Part shown: piece after piece, positions 44,781-53,926 of the stretch
Layout of the letters: the number at the start of each line of letters is the position of its first letter
How positions within the stretch are numbered: the first letter of the stretch is position 1
From: Olleya sp. Hel_I_94
GTDB lineage: Bacteria > Bacteroidota > Bacteroidia > Flavobacteriales > Flavobacteriaceae
NCBI RefSeq assembly: GCF_007827365.1
Contig: NZ_VISI01000002.1
Span: forward strand, 1,183,001-1,247,000
DNA: 64,000 nt
Direction: 5' to 3'
Made by a program: the position numbers and the translations under genes
The notes under the pieces: model-generated
Seen by the model: only the letters and a program-made list of their open reading frames with translations
What the model was told of the DNA's origin: nothing
The model's database searches: none

Positions 44781-45671
44781 ATGGATGTCTCTATAATTAT
44801 TGTAAACTTTAATTCTTCTGGTTATACCATTAATTGTATTGACTCTATTTACAAATTTACTAAAGACCTTAGTTTTGAGATTATTGTTGTTGATAACCAA
44901 TCTAAACCAGAGGATGTTAAAACGTTAGAATCACACTTAAAAATTGCTGATTTTACTTTAATTAAAAGCAAAGAAAATTTAGGCTTTGGAGGCGGAAATG
45001 ATTTGGGTTACCAACATGCTAGTGGTAACCATTTAGCATTTGTAAACAATGATGCTGAGTTGACTGAAAACTCGCTTTTACAGTTATTACATTACAGTCA
45101 ATCTCAACCTAAAGTAGGCTGTATTGGTTTAAAACAAGTAAATGAAGATGGACATCCATTTAAATATAGTTTTAGACAATTTATTGATCTAAAATACCAT
45201 TTATTTGATCAAAAAAAACCAGTCAAGTATTATAGTAATTTATACAACTCTGACTTATCAGAACCCTTTACGGTTGATTTAGTTTCTGGTGCTTTTATGT
45301 TTTTTAAAACGGAAGCTTATAAAAAATGTGGTGGATTTGATCCTAAAATATTTTTATTTTATGAAGAAATGGATATTTGCCTACGCTTAAAAAAACAAGG
45401 TTACATTACACAATATTATCCTAAATCTACATTTATCCATTACATGGGAAAAAGCTCTGGAAATGTTGCTATAAAACGCGAATTTACAGTCTCATACCTT
45501 TATGTAATAAAGAAAAACTACAGTACGTTGTATTACCAATTTTTACGTTTTATTTTAATTTTAAAATACGGAATTAAAAGTATCTTTAAACCTAAAAAGC
45601 ATTTAATACCGTTTAAAATAGCGCTTAAAGGTGGAGACTCTTTAAGGTTTTCAATGCGAGCTAAAGGTTAA
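44781..45671 (+). CDS. Glycosyltransferase family 2 (rhamnosyltransferase-like)
   Basis: 296 residues from ATG 44781 (MDVSIIIVNFNSSGYT). It has VVDNQSKPED, the NLGFGGGNDLGY stretch, the DxD equivalent FVNNDAEL, and LVSGAFMFFKTEAY followed by LFYEEMDICLRLKKQGY. This is the WbbL/rhamnosyltransferase pattern. A longer frame from 44733 adds 16 residues without family support and is not used. It overlaps the convergent GT4 gene by 11 nt. Confidence 0.88.
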   Translation: MDVSIIIVNFNSSGYTINCIDSIYKFTKDLSFEIIVVDNQSKPEDVKTLESHLKIADFTLIKSKENLGFGGGNDLGYQHASGNHLAFVNNDAELTENSLLQLLHYSQSQPKVGCIGLKQVNEDGHPFKYSFRQFIDLKYHLFDQKKPVKYYSNLYNSDLSEPFTVDLVSGAFMFFKTEAYKKCGGFDPKIFLFYEEMDICLRLKKQGYITQYYPKSTFIHYMGKSSGNVAIKREFTVSYLYVIKKNYSTLYYQFLRFILILKYGIKSIFKPKKHLIPFKIALKGGDSLRFSMRAKG

Positions 45672-46881
45672 TTATTTGCAGTAATTGATTTTCAGTAACT
45701 TTTAATGAAAACGGTTCTAAAATAGTTTTACAACTATTAGATGCTTCATCCCAAAGCACTTTGTTAGTATATAAATTGATCACTTTTTGAGCTATTGCTT
45801 CAGTATTATTGGCAATCATTATTTGTTTTTGGTTTCCAAAATCAAAACCCTCTGCTCCAACATCTGTTGTAACTAAGGGTAAACTATGCTCTAAACTTTG
45901 TCCAATTTTACCTTTTATACCAGCTCCAAAACGTAAAGGAGCAACAAATAGTTTTGAGTTATTAATTACTACATTTAAATCGTCTACAAAACCTAAAAGC
46001 TTAAAGTTGCTTGAGGCTAAGTCTTTAATATCGTCTGTAATATAACTGCCTATAATATTAACTGTAACCTCTGGAAGTGTTTGCCAAACAATTGGCATAA
46101 CATTTTGTTTTAAATATTTTACTGCATCAGTATTGGGATCATGTCTAAAGCTACCTACAAAGAGTAAGTCTTTTCTGTTTTCAAAGGAATTAAAATCTTC
46201 AGACTTATCTATATATTGATGAATGTTACTAATTAAAACTACTTTTTCGTCTGTATTAAAATGTTGTTTAAGTAATACTTTATCTGTCGTTGAAATCGCA
46301 ATAACAACATCTGCATTTTTACAATTTTGTAATTCTATTTTAAGAAATTTTTCGGCTTCAGCCTTTAATGCTTCATCTTTATTAAGTTCATATTCTCTTA
46401 ATAATCTGATATAATGAAAATCTACCATATCAAACACTAACTTAACCTTTGGATTTGCTTTTTTCACTAAAGCTTGATACTTATCAAAAATTAATGGTCT
46501 ATGTAGCCAAGCTACATCCATTTTTGGTGCCATCTGCTTAATAAAGCCTTCAATTGTAACTAAATCACCTTTACTATCTATACTTGGTTGATATACATTA
46601 ACACCTAAATCTTTAAATTTTTGAATGTAATCACTTTTGTACTTATATTGTTTTAAATCTGCTACTAAAAATACTGATACTTTATTTTTTAGTAATAGTT
46701 TTATAATTTCAGTTAAGCGTCTTGACCCAGAATCTTTATTAAATTCAGGAATAATTTCATCTATAATTAATACGTTTTTATCGGAGAATTTAAAATCATT
46801 TTCATTAAAAAAAACTTTATTTTTATTGAGTTTCTTTTTCAACAGAAATAATTTAAACTGATTTTTAAGCTTTTTAAGCAT
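45661..46881 (-). CDS. Glycosyltransferase family 4
   Basis: 406 residues, GT-B fold. The N-terminal domain has NVLIIDEIIPEFNKDSGSRR by parts (PEFNKDSGSRR). The C-terminal domain has LLFVGSFRHDPNTDAVKYL, the PLRFGAGIKGKIGQSLEHSLPLV stretch by parts (FGAGIKGKIGQSLE) and VTTDVGAEGF, the usual GT4 nucleotide-binding region. It starts 3 nt after the pyruvyl transferase gene, so the two are co-transcribed. Confidence 0.88.
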   Translation of the reverse strand: MLKKLKNQFKLFLLKKKLNKNKVFFNENDFKFSDKNVLIIDEIIPEFNKDSGSRRLTEIIKLLLKNKVSVFLVADLKQYKYKSDYIQKFKDLGVNVYQPSIDSKGDLVTIEGFIKQMAPKMDVAWLHRPLIFDKYQALVKKANPKVKLVFDMVDFHYIRLLREYELNKDEALKAEAEKFLKIELQNCKNADVVIAISTTDKVLLKQHFNTDEKVVLISNIHQYIDKSEDFNSFENRKDLLFVGSFRHDPNTDAVKYLKQNVMPIVWQTLPEVTVNIIGSYITDDIKDLASSNFKLLGFVDDLNVVINNSKLFVAPLRFGAGIKGKIGQSLEHSLPLVTTDVGAEGFDFGNQKQIMIANNTEAIAQKVINLYTNKVLWDEASNSCKTILEPFSLKVTENQLLQIINL

Positions 46882-46884
46882 TTA

Positions 46885-47766
46885 CTACAAGTATTCATTT
46901 ATAAAATTATCCACTTCTTTTTCCATTTTAATCTTCATGTCTTCCATTGTTTTTTCAGACGACAAGTTAAAATCTACTACATCATGTAATTTTAATTTAT
47001 TTAATAAATAGTTTTCCGTTTCTTTTTTATAAGCCGATTTAAAAATCTTATTTAATTTTTGTCGTTTGGGCATTGGTGCTTCAATAAAAACATTTTTTTT
47101 AATCCCTATAGACAATAACCAATCATTCCATTTAAATTCAGAGACCTTTTCTCCTTCAAATAAATGAGCATTAAAACGAAGTCTTTTCCAAGGGACTCTT
47201 AGTGCATCTGCCAGAATACAACCATGCATAGCTTCGCTAATAATGGAATTACAACTTGAAATTTCTTTCATAAATTGTTCCACATCACCATTTGTAGGTA
47301 GTATTAATTTCCAACCCAATGCGTCACATATTTTCTGCCAATTTACCTTATCTATAGACTTAAAATAAGGCACAAAACCTATATCATGCTTTTTAGGTAG
47401 TTTTAAATAATTTGAATATTCGGGTAACAACGCTAAAAAGTATGCGCCATCAGCTATATAATTATCTGCTTTCCCTGTAAGTTTAAAGGAACTATAAGGT
47501 CCACGAACAAACCTAACATCCCACGAATTATCAAAATCAAAAGCCTCATTAATTGACCTTACTCCTGTTCCAAAAATGACCTTTTTATTATATGTTTCTG
47601 CTTTATTTATAAAATCAGAGTTTTCAATTAAAATGGAACCAATACCAAAAAATGCAACATCTTTATTATCCTGAAACAAATCTTGTTTAAATACTTTTGG
47701 CCAAAGCCAAACATTTAAATCATCTCCAAAATTACCTTTCTCTGATTTATAATAAATTAAATTCAT
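46885..47766 (-). CDS. Polysaccharide pyruvyl transferase family protein
   Basis: 293 residues. It begins MNLIYYKSEKGNFGDDLNVW, has GTGVRS and VRGPYSSFKLTGK, and later ISEAMHGCILADALRVPW, all typical of PS_pyruv_trans proteins. These add ketal pyruvate to sugars of surface polymers. The -7 element TATATTTG (47782-47789, minus) lies in the 31-nt gap to the divergent sua5-type gene. Confidence 0.88.
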   Translation of the reverse strand: MNLIYYKSEKGNFGDDLNVWLWPKVFKQDLFQDNKDVAFFGIGSILIENSDFINKAETYNKKVIFGTGVRSINEAFDFDNSWDVRFVRGPYSSFKLTGKADNYIADGAYFLALLPEYSNYLKLPKKHDIGFVPYFKSIDKVNWQKICDALGWKLILPTNGDVEQFMKEISSCNSIISEAMHGCILADALRVPWKRLRFNAHLFEGEKVSEFKWNDWLLSIGIKKNVFIEAPMPKRQKLNKIFKSAYKKETENYLLNKLKLHDVVDFNLSSEKTMEDMKIKMEKEVDNFINEYL

Positions 47767-47767
47767 C

Positions 47768-47789
47768 TATTTTTGTTTATTCAAATATA
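47768..47789. promoter_or_regulatory. Interlocked divergent promoters
   Basis: Plus strand TATTTTTG at 47768-47775 and minus strand TATATTTG at 47782-47789 both match TAnnTTTG. Their order is inverted compared with normal back-to-back promoters: each -7 lies downstream of the other's transcription start region, so the two transcripts would overlap at their 5' ends. Confidence 0.5.
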
Positions 47790-47797
47790 TAATAAAA

Positions 47798-48370
47798 ATG
47801 AGTGCTAATATGTCTTCAGAAATAGAAAAAGTTGTTACCATCTTAAAACAAGGTGGCATTATATTATATCCAACTGATACTGTTTGGGGTATTGGTTGTG
47901 ATGCAACTAATGCTAATGCAGTACAAAAAATTTACAAACTAAAACAACGCCAAGACAGTAAAGCACTAATCTGTTTAGTTAATAACTATAGCATGCTAGA
48001 AAGACACGTTGACAATGTCCCAAATATGGCGTATACTATTTTGGATATTGCTGACCAACCAACCACAGTTATTTATGACGCTCCAGCAGGAGTTGCAGAA
48101 AACTTAATAGCAGAAGATAACACCTTAGCCATACGTATTGTTAAACACAAATTTTGCGAAAAACTAATAAAATACTTAGGTAGACCATTAGTTTCCACCT
48201 CAGCAAATATATCAGGCCAACCAACACCAAAATCCTTTGAAGAAATTAGCGAAGCTATTTTAAAAGGTGTGGATTATGTCGTAAATTTGCAAAGCGAAAA
48301 TAAAAACGCAAAACCCTCTACCATTATCAAATTATCTAATAAAGGAGAGGTGAAAATTATTCGTGAGTAA
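47798..48370 (+). CDS. L-threonylcarbamoyladenylate synthase (Sua5/YciO/YrdC)
   Basis: 190 residues with KQGGIILYPTDTVWGIGCDATN (parts: LYPTDTVWGIGCDA), KLKQRQDSKALICLV and a later RPLVSTSANISGQPTP. It makes the threonylcarbamoyl-AMP used for t6A37 in ANN-decoding tRNAs. It lacks the extra Sua5 domain, so it is the YrdC-length form. The CCA enzyme gene follows immediately, so this is a tRNA-maturation gene pair. Confidence 0.94.
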   Translation: MSANMSSEIEKVVTILKQGGIILYPTDTVWGIGCDATNANAVQKIYKLKQRQDSKALICLVNNYSMLERHVDNVPNMAYTILDIADQPTTVIYDAPAGVAENLIAEDNTLAIRIVKHKFCEKLIKYLGRPLVSTSANISGQPTPKSFEEISEAILKGVDYVVNLQSENKNAKPSTIIKLSNKGEVKIIRE

Positions 48371-48377
48371 ATTTACA

Positions 48378-49793
48378 ATGAATTATAAAGACGCCTTACA
48401 AAATCCGATATTCAAAATTATTTCTGAAGCCTCTAAAAACTTAAATTTAGACAGCTATGTTATTGGTGGTTTTGTTAGAGACTACCTTTTACAAAGAGGA
48501 AATGCTAAAGATATTGATATTGTTGCAGTTGGTAGCGGAATTGAATTAGCCAGAGCTGTTGCACAACTATTACCTAATAAGCCTAAAGTGCAAGTTTTTA
48601 AAACTTATGGCACAGCAATGTTGCGCTACAAAGATGTCGAAATAGAGTTTGTTGGTGCTAGAAAAGAATCCTACAATGAAGATAGTCGCAATCCAGTTGT
48701 AGAAAACGGAACGTTACAGGACGACCAAAATCGTCGTGATTTTACAATAAATGCTTTAGCTTTAAGTTTGTCACAAACTAACTTTGGAGATTTATTAGAC
48801 CCTTTTAATGGCATACAAGATTTAGAAAACAAGATTATAAAAACACCTTTAAATCCTGACATTACCTATAGTGACGATCCATTACGCATGATGCGTGCTA
48901 TTAGATTTGCAACGCAACTAGATTTTATAATAGAAGACGAATCTTTAAATGCAATTACAAGAAACAATAAACGCCTTGATATAATTACCAAAGAGCGTAT
49001 AATTGTAGAACTTAATAAAATATTAGAAAGTCCTATACCTTCTAAAGGGTTTTTACTTCTAGAAAAAACAAAACTTTTATATCACATTTTACCAGAACTT
49101 ACCAATCTAAAAGGTATAGACGAGGTCGAAGGTCAAACCCATAAAGACAATTTTTACCACTCATTAGAAGTGGTTGACAACATTGCTAAAAACACAGATG
49201 ATGTTTGGCTACGTTGGGCAGCATTACTACACGACATTGGTAAAGCACCAACCAAACGCTTTAGTAAAAAAGTAGGTTGGACTTTTCATGGTCATGAGTT
49301 TGAAGGTTCAAAAATGGTATACCATTTATTTAAACGTTTAAAAATGCCACTAAATGACAAAATGAAATTTGTCCAAAAAATGGTGTTTATGAGTTCCAGA
49401 CCTATAGTCTTAGCGCAAGATATAGTAACAGACTCGGCAGTAAGACGTTTAGTCTTTGATGCAGGAGATTTTGTAGACGATTTAATGACGCTTTGCGAGG
49501 CTGATATCACCACAAAAAACCCTAAACGCTTTCAAAAATATCATAACAATTTTAAGATTGTTAGAGAAAAAATTATTGAAGTTGAAGAAAAGGATCATGT
49601 CCGAAACTTTCAACCGCCTGTTTCAGGTGAGGAAATCATGAAGACATTTAATTTAAAACCTTCAAAAGAAATTGGTATAATTAAAGAAGCCATTAAAGAA
49701 GCAATTCTGGAAGGTGATATTCCTAACCAACATGAAGCAGCTTTTAATCTAATGTTGGAAAAAGGAAAACAACTAGGACTAACCGTTAATTAA
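48378..49793 (+). CDS. cca: CCA-adding tRNA nucleotidyltransferase with HD domain
   Basis: 471 residues from ATG 48378; a GTG at 48363 overlapping the previous stop is possible. The class II nucleotidyltransferase head has GGFVRDYLL, DIDIVAVG, RRDFTINALAL and the DPLRMMRAIRFATQL stretch. The HD domain has LLHDIGKAPTKR and HEFEGSK. It repairs or adds the CCA tail, which fits with tRNA-Pro here lacking an encoded CCA. Poly(A) polymerase relatives cannot be fully excluded. Confidence 0.92.
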   Translation: MNYKDALQNPIFKIISEASKNLNLDSYVIGGFVRDYLLQRGNAKDIDIVAVGSGIELARAVAQLLPNKPKVQVFKTYGTAMLRYKDVEIEFVGARKESYNEDSRNPVVENGTLQDDQNRRDFTINALALSLSQTNFGDLLDPFNGIQDLENKIIKTPLNPDITYSDDPLRMMRAIRFATQLDFIIEDESLNAITRNNKRLDIITKERIIVELNKILESPIPSKGFLLLEKTKLLYHILPELTNLKGIDEVEGQTHKDNFYHSLEVVDNIAKNTDDVWLRWAALLHDIGKAPTKRFSKKVGWTFHGHEFEGSKMVYHLFKRLKMPLNDKMKFVQKMVFMSSRPIVLAQDIVTDSAVRRLVFDAGDFVDDLMTLCEADITTKNPKRFQKYHNNFKIVREKIIEVEEKDHVRNFQPPVSGEEIMKTFNLKPSKEIGIIKEAIKEAILEGDIPNQHEAAFNLMLEKGKQLGLTVN

Positions 49794-49798
49794 TTTGG

Positions 49799-50251
49799 AT
49801 GATGTTAGAATTACGTAAAACCAATTCTGATAATACCGACTTTAAAAGTCTTGTCAAACAATTAGACGATTTTTTAAAAATCACAGATGGTGATGACCAC
49901 GCATTTTACAACCAATATAATGGATTGCAAAACATTAACAACGTTATAATTGCTTATAAAGACAACACTGCTATTGGCTGTGGTACCTTTAAAAAATTTA
50001 GTAAAAATACAGTCGAAATAAAACGCATGTTTACCACAGAAACAGCCAGAGGACAAGGAGTTGCAACACAAATACTGCAAGCATTAGAGCAATGGGCTAA
50101 AACATCAGGTTTTACATTTAGCATTTTAGAAACAGGAATTAGACAAATAGAAGCGATTAATTTATATAAAAAATGTAATTATCAAATCACCGAAAATTAC
50201 GGACAATATCAAGGTGTAAGCGAAAGTTTATGTTTTAAAAAAGAATTGTAA
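49799..50251 (+). CDS. GNAT family N-acetyltransferase
   Basis: 150 residues, one GNAT domain. Motif A is VEIKRMFTTETARGQGVATQILQALEQWA by parts (RGQGVATQIL binds acetyl-CoA), and the later stretch ETGIRQIEAINLYKKCNYQ is the usual C-terminal motif. The substrate is not known. It lies 5 nt after the cca gene, probably in the same operon. Two adjacent Met codons are possible starts. Confidence 0.9.
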   Translation: MMLELRKTNSDNTDFKSLVKQLDDFLKITDGDDHAFYNQYNGLQNINNVIIAYKDNTAIGCGTFKKFSKNTVEIKRMFTTETARGQGVATQILQALEQWAKTSGFTFSILETGIRQIEAINLYKKCNYQITENYGQYQGVSESLCFKKEL

Positions 50252-50270
50252 ATAAAAAAAGAAAAAGGCA

Positions 50271-51287
50271 ATGAAAAAAGATAACAAAAAAGTCATCTAT
50301 TGGTTGTTAACAGGATGTGTATTAATTTTTATTATGGTTATTGTTGGTGGTATTACACGACTAACGCATTCTGGCTTATCCATTTCAAATTACAAACTTA
50401 TTTCAGGTACCATTCCGCCAATGAATGATGTCGAATGGCAGGAGGCTTTTGATTTGTACAAACAATATCCTGAATATCAAAAATTAAATACACACTTTAC
50501 TATTGAGGAGTTTAAGGATATTTATTTTTGGGAATGGATCCATCGTGTTATTGGACGTTTTATTGGTTTGGTGTTTTTCTTACCGTTTTTATACTTTTTA
50601 ATTACCAAGCAACTTACCAAACCTACCATTAAAAAATCCATTGGTTTAATGTGCTTAGGTGCATTACAAGGTTTTTTAGGATGGTATATGGTTAAAAGTG
50701 GCTTAGTGGATAGACCTGATGTTAGCCATTATAGATTAGCTATGCACTTAACTACAGCATTTATAACCTTTTCGGCTACTTTTTGGGTTGCATTAGACTT
50801 AATGTTTCCGTTTAATAAAATTGTAAATACAGGATTTAACAGGTTAGTAAAACTAGGGATGTTGGTCCTTTTAATACAAATTATTTATGGTGCTTTTGTT
50901 GCTGGATTAGATGCAGGTTGGGTACATAACCATTGGCCAATGATGAGCGAAGGAAAATTTATCCATGAAAGCGTATATATTGAGCGTGATAGTTTATTTG
51001 CTAACTTAACAGAAGGTAAAAGCGGTGTGCAATTTGTACATAGGACGTTAGCTTATATTGTTGTTGTGTTTATTTTATTAATTTATTTTAAAGGAAAAAA
51101 ACATATCGAAACCAATTACCAACGCAGAGCATTAAACGTATTATTATACCTAGTATTTTTTCAATTTATTTTAGGCGTTTTTACTTTAATATTACAAGTT
51201 CCGGTTTGGTTAGGTGTTGCGCATCAAGTAGGTGCCTTTTTATTACTTAGCGCAATGACATTTACGTTACATCGCTTTAGTAAATAA
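50271..51287 (+). CDS. Heme A synthase (COX15/CtaA family)
   Basis: 338 residues with eight membrane segments. It converts heme O to heme A for cytochrome oxidase. Seen are VGGITRLTHSGLSISNY near the start, FKDIYFWEWIHRVIGRFIG with a heme-ligand His, the FLGWYMVKSGL stretch, and VQFVHRTLAY and GVAHQVGAFLLLS with the second-half His residues. It lies 19 nt after the GNAT gene. Other cytochrome oxidase genes are not in the window. Confidence 0.94.
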   Translation: MKKDNKKVIYWLLTGCVLIFIMVIVGGITRLTHSGLSISNYKLISGTIPPMNDVEWQEAFDLYKQYPEYQKLNTHFTIEEFKDIYFWEWIHRVIGRFIGLVFFLPFLYFLITKQLTKPTIKKSIGLMCLGALQGFLGWYMVKSGLVDRPDVSHYRLAMHLTTAFITFSATFWVALDLMFPFNKIVNTGFNRLVKLGMLVLLIQIIYGAFVAGLDAGWVHNHWPMMSEGKFIHESVYIERDSLFANLTEGKSGVQFVHRTLAYIVVVFILLIYFKGKKHIETNYQRRALNVLLYLVFFQFILGVFTLILQVPVWLGVAHQVGAFLLLSAMTFTLHRFSK

Positions 51288-51300
51288 CACCTAAAAGCAG

Positions 51301-51308
51301 TATCTTTA
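51301..51308 (+). promoter_or_regulatory. Putative -7 element of the pRiA4b-like gene
   Basis: TATCTTTA, one base off TAnnTTTG, 18 nt before the ATG at 51327. Confidence 0.35.
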
Positions 51309-51326
51309 CACCCTTATTTTATTATT

Positions 51327-51845
51327 ATGATTTACAGATTTAGAGTAATACTAGACAACGATACAGAAGAAGATATTTTTAGAGATTTTGAAATTCGCGA
51401 AAGCGACACTTTAGAAGACCTACATAACGTTATTACGCAATGTTTTGGCTTTGATGGTAATGAAGTCGCTTCGTTTTACTTAAGTGACGACGAATGGAAT
51501 CAAGGTGAGGAAATTAGCCTTTTTGACATGAGTGACGGAATAAATGATGTTAGATTAATGAATGAAACTAATCTATCTGACACTGTCCATGAAGCACAAA
51601 CTAAATTAATTTACGTCTATGACTTTATGAATATGTGGACCTTTTTTGTTGAATTAGCTGAAATTGTTGAAGTTGCAGAAGGTGTTGATTATCCAAACCT
51701 AATGTATGTACAAGGTCAAGTTCCTACTGAAGCTCCTGACAAAATATTTGAAGCAGAAAGCAATGATGATGATTATGATGAATTTGATGACGATTTTAAC
51801 ATCGATGATTACGATAATTTGGACTTTGAGGAAAACTGGAATTAA
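51327..51845 (+). CDS. pRiA4b ORF-3-like (IS1096 passenger TnpR-type) protein
   Basis: 172 residues. The N-terminal part (MIYRFRVILDND, then TLEDLHNVITQCFGFDGNEVASFYLSDDEW by parts) has the PRiA4_ORF3 pattern with YVYDFMNMWTFFVELAEI. The C-terminal 35 residues are almost all Asp/Glu with a few aromatics. No transposase or inverted repeats surround it, so it looks like a resident chromosomal gene in spite of the family's mobile-element name. Its stop shares 4 nt with the convergent gene. Confidence 0.85.
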   Translation: MIYRFRVILDNDTEEDIFRDFEIRESDTLEDLHNVITQCFGFDGNEVASFYLSDDEWNQGEEISLFDMSDGINDVRLMNETNLSDTVHEAQTKLIYVYDFMNMWTFFVELAEIVEVAEGVDYPNLMYVQGQVPTEAPDKIFEAESNDDDYDEFDDDFNIDDYDNLDFEENWN

Positions 51846-52900
51846 AAATCTTTTGTATTAACGTCTTCATAGTTACGTTTTACAAACTCCAGAGCATTTC
51901 TTAAAATCCCACCCATATTTTCACTTTTTTTAAACTCTAAATCCATGGTATATTCATGGATTTTGGTTTTTAATAGCGCTATATTTTCTTCATTAGATAT
52001 AACATCATGTGTCATACAATCTAGCAATCGCTCCAAACGATCGTTATAACTAATCATACGCTTAGCCACGATACTGCGTTCTTCAATTTTATATTGATCG
52101 ATAGACTCCTTTTTAAACTTACTAACGACCAACTCTACCAAGCGCAGATTTTCTTTAAAAAACTGAGGTCTGTATACCTTAAACTTACCTTCATAACATT
52201 GTTGGTCAAAATCTATGGCTCTAATTTTAAACACCACATGATCAAAGTCATGGGTTGGCACAACTACGTAATTATAAGAGCGCATATCACCAAGTAGCCT
52301 GATCATACAACGCTCGTTAAACTTAACAAACTCTTTTGCTATTTGGGATTTTTCAGATTCAGAACAGTCATCCAACATGGTTTCAATAAATACATCTCCA
52401 GGGATTCCTGCAATATGCTCTTCGATTAAAGTATTACCATGTACCATAAAATTTAATTGATATGGAGATAACATATGCTCTAATTCTAGACCATAAATAC
52501 GAGAAGCGTCTGCTTTTTTGACATAAAAATAGGTGTAGTTGTCATTTAAAACATTTCGGATTTTTATTCTAAAAGGTTTAGAGTTTCCAAAAGTACAATA
52601 ATCAATAGCGTCAATATTTAAAAAGGCATTACTGGTTTCGTTACCATCAGAATGCAGTCTACTGTATACTTTTTTTAGACTTAAATCAATTTCTACTCTA
52701 TCAAATTCACTAAAGTAAACACGTATCCACAGCGTATCGTTATCATCTTTATCATAAACGGTTACAGAACCTTGAAAACGCAAAAGGTCATCATACAGTA
52801 TTGTAATTTTAGAGTTTCGGTTATAATCAGACAAATAACTACTCAATCTATCATTAATTGGGTAGGATGGTTTTTTCTTGGAAATTTTTAAATCCTTCAT
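51842..52900 (-). CDS. Conserved hypothetical protein, possibly kinase-like
   Basis: 352 residues, no signal peptide or membrane segments. A beta-rich N-terminal half is followed by EEHIAGIPGDVFIE, RLLGDMRSYNYVVVPT and KIRAIDFDQQCYEG, which faintly recalls an atypical kinase or aminoglycoside-kinase-like catalytic and metal loop (IDFDQ). I do not recognise the family. The -7 element TAAATTTG at 52917-52924 lies too close to ATG 52915, so the start is taken at ATG 52900 (MKDLKISKKK). Confidence 0.7.
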   Translation of the reverse strand: MKDLKISKKKPSYPINDRLSSYLSDYNRNSKITILYDDLLRFQGSVTVYDKDDNDTLWIRVYFSEFDRVEIDLSLKKVYSRLHSDGNETSNAFLNIDAIDYCTFGNSKPFRIKIRNVLNDNYTYFYVKKADASRIYGLELEHMLSPYQLNFMVHGNTLIEEHIAGIPGDVFIETMLDDCSESEKSQIAKEFVKFNERCMIRLLGDMRSYNYVVVPTHDFDHVVFKIRAIDFDQQCYEGKFKVYRPQFFKENLRLVELVVSKFKKESIDQYKIEERSIVAKRMISYNDRLERLLDCMTHDVISNEENIALLKTKIHEYTMDLEFKKSENMGGILRNALEFVKRNYEDVNTKDF

Positions 52901-52916
52901 AAGTTTTTCTGTCATT

Positions 52917-52924
52917 CAAATTTA
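52917..52924 (-). promoter_or_regulatory. -7 element deciding the start of the 352-residue protein
   Basis: TAAATTTG on the minus strand, exact TAnnTTTG. Transcription would start near 52910, downstream of the ATG at 52915 but upstream of that at 52900. Confidence 0.45.
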
Positions 52925-52998
52925 TAACTAATTTTTAAATTGTAACATTTTTACCAATCAATCGTCTTACTTTTAAACCAATCAAAAAACCACACCTC

Positions 52999-53907
52999 TT
53001 GGAAACAATTTTAACCATTAGTAATCTAACTAAAAAATATGGCAATTTAACTGCTGTAAACAATTTATCCTTTACCATTAAAAAAGGAAATGTCTATGGC
53101 ATTTTAGGACCTAATGGTAGTGGTAAATCAACTACTTTGGGTATCACTTTAAATGTAGTTAATAAAACCAGCGGAAGCTTTAGTTGGTTTGATGGACAAA
53201 CATCCACGCATAATGCTTTAAAAAAAGTAGGTGCTATTATTGAGCGTCCCAACTTTTATCCATACATGTCTGCTTACAAAAACTTAAAGTTAGTTTGTAA
53301 AATTAAGGAGATTAGTGAGGACAAAATTGACGAAAAACTTGAACTAGTTGGTTTATTAGATAGAAAAGAGAGTAAGTTTAAAACCTTCTCGTTAGGGATG
53401 AAACAGCGTCTAGCTATAGCATCTGCCCTATTAAACGATCCTGAAATATTAATTTTAGACGAACCCACAAACGGATTAGACCCTCAAGGAATACATCAAA
53501 TTAGAGCTATTATAAAAGATATTGCAAGTCAAGGCACAACCATATTATTAGCTTCACATTTATTAGATGAAGTAGAAAAAGTTTGCTCTCATGTAGTTGT
53601 ACTTAGAAAAGGTCATAAATTATATGAAGGACCTGTAGACCAAATGATATCTAGTGAAGGTTTTTTTGAACTAAAATGTGATAATCCAGAACACCTTGTA
53701 ACCTATTTAAATAGCCATCAAAATATAAAAAACACCAAAGTAACAGATGATCTAATTACTGCCTTTTTAGATGCACCAATGTCTGCATCGGCTTTTAATA
53801 AAGAATTAATTGATAACGGAATAGCCTTGTCACACTTAGTACTTAGAAAAGAAAGTTTAGAAGAACAATTCCTTCAACTTACTGACAATTTAGAGGACCA
53901 AAACTAA
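52999..53907 (+). CDS. ABC transporter ATP-binding protein
   Basis: 302 residues starting at TTG (no ATG in frame upstream). Walker A is GPNGSGKST, the Q-loop region is followed by the signature FSLGMKQRLAIASALL (usual LSGGQ), Walker B is LILDEPTNGLDP, and the H-loop is ASHLLDEV. The C-terminal extension (about 215-300) is that of drug or lipid exporters of the CcmA/DRA type. The permease gene follows 19 nt later. Confidence 0.94.
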   Translation: METILTISNLTKKYGNLTAVNNLSFTIKKGNVYGILGPNGSGKSTTLGITLNVVNKTSGSFSWFDGQTSTHNALKKVGAIIERPNFYPYMSAYKNLKLVCKIKEISEDKIDEKLELVGLLDRKESKFKTFSLGMKQRLAIASALLNDPEILILDEPTNGLDPQGIHQIRAIIKDIASQGTTILLASHLLDEVEKVCSHVVVLRKGHKLYEGPVDQMISSEGFFELKCDNPEHLVTYLNSHQNIKNTKVTDDLITAFLDAPMSASAFNKELIDNGIALSHLVLRKESLEEQFLQLTDNLEDQN

Positions 53908-53926
53908 TCAATCAAAACAACCAATC

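Noticed and set aside
44712..44900. Minus-strand frame before the GT gene at 44688
   Set aside because: Antisense to the well-conserved N-terminus of the GT2 gene at 44781.
51327..51845. Insertion sequence suggested by the IS1096 passenger-type protein
   Set aside because: No transposase gene, terminal inverted repeats or target duplication is visible around it.
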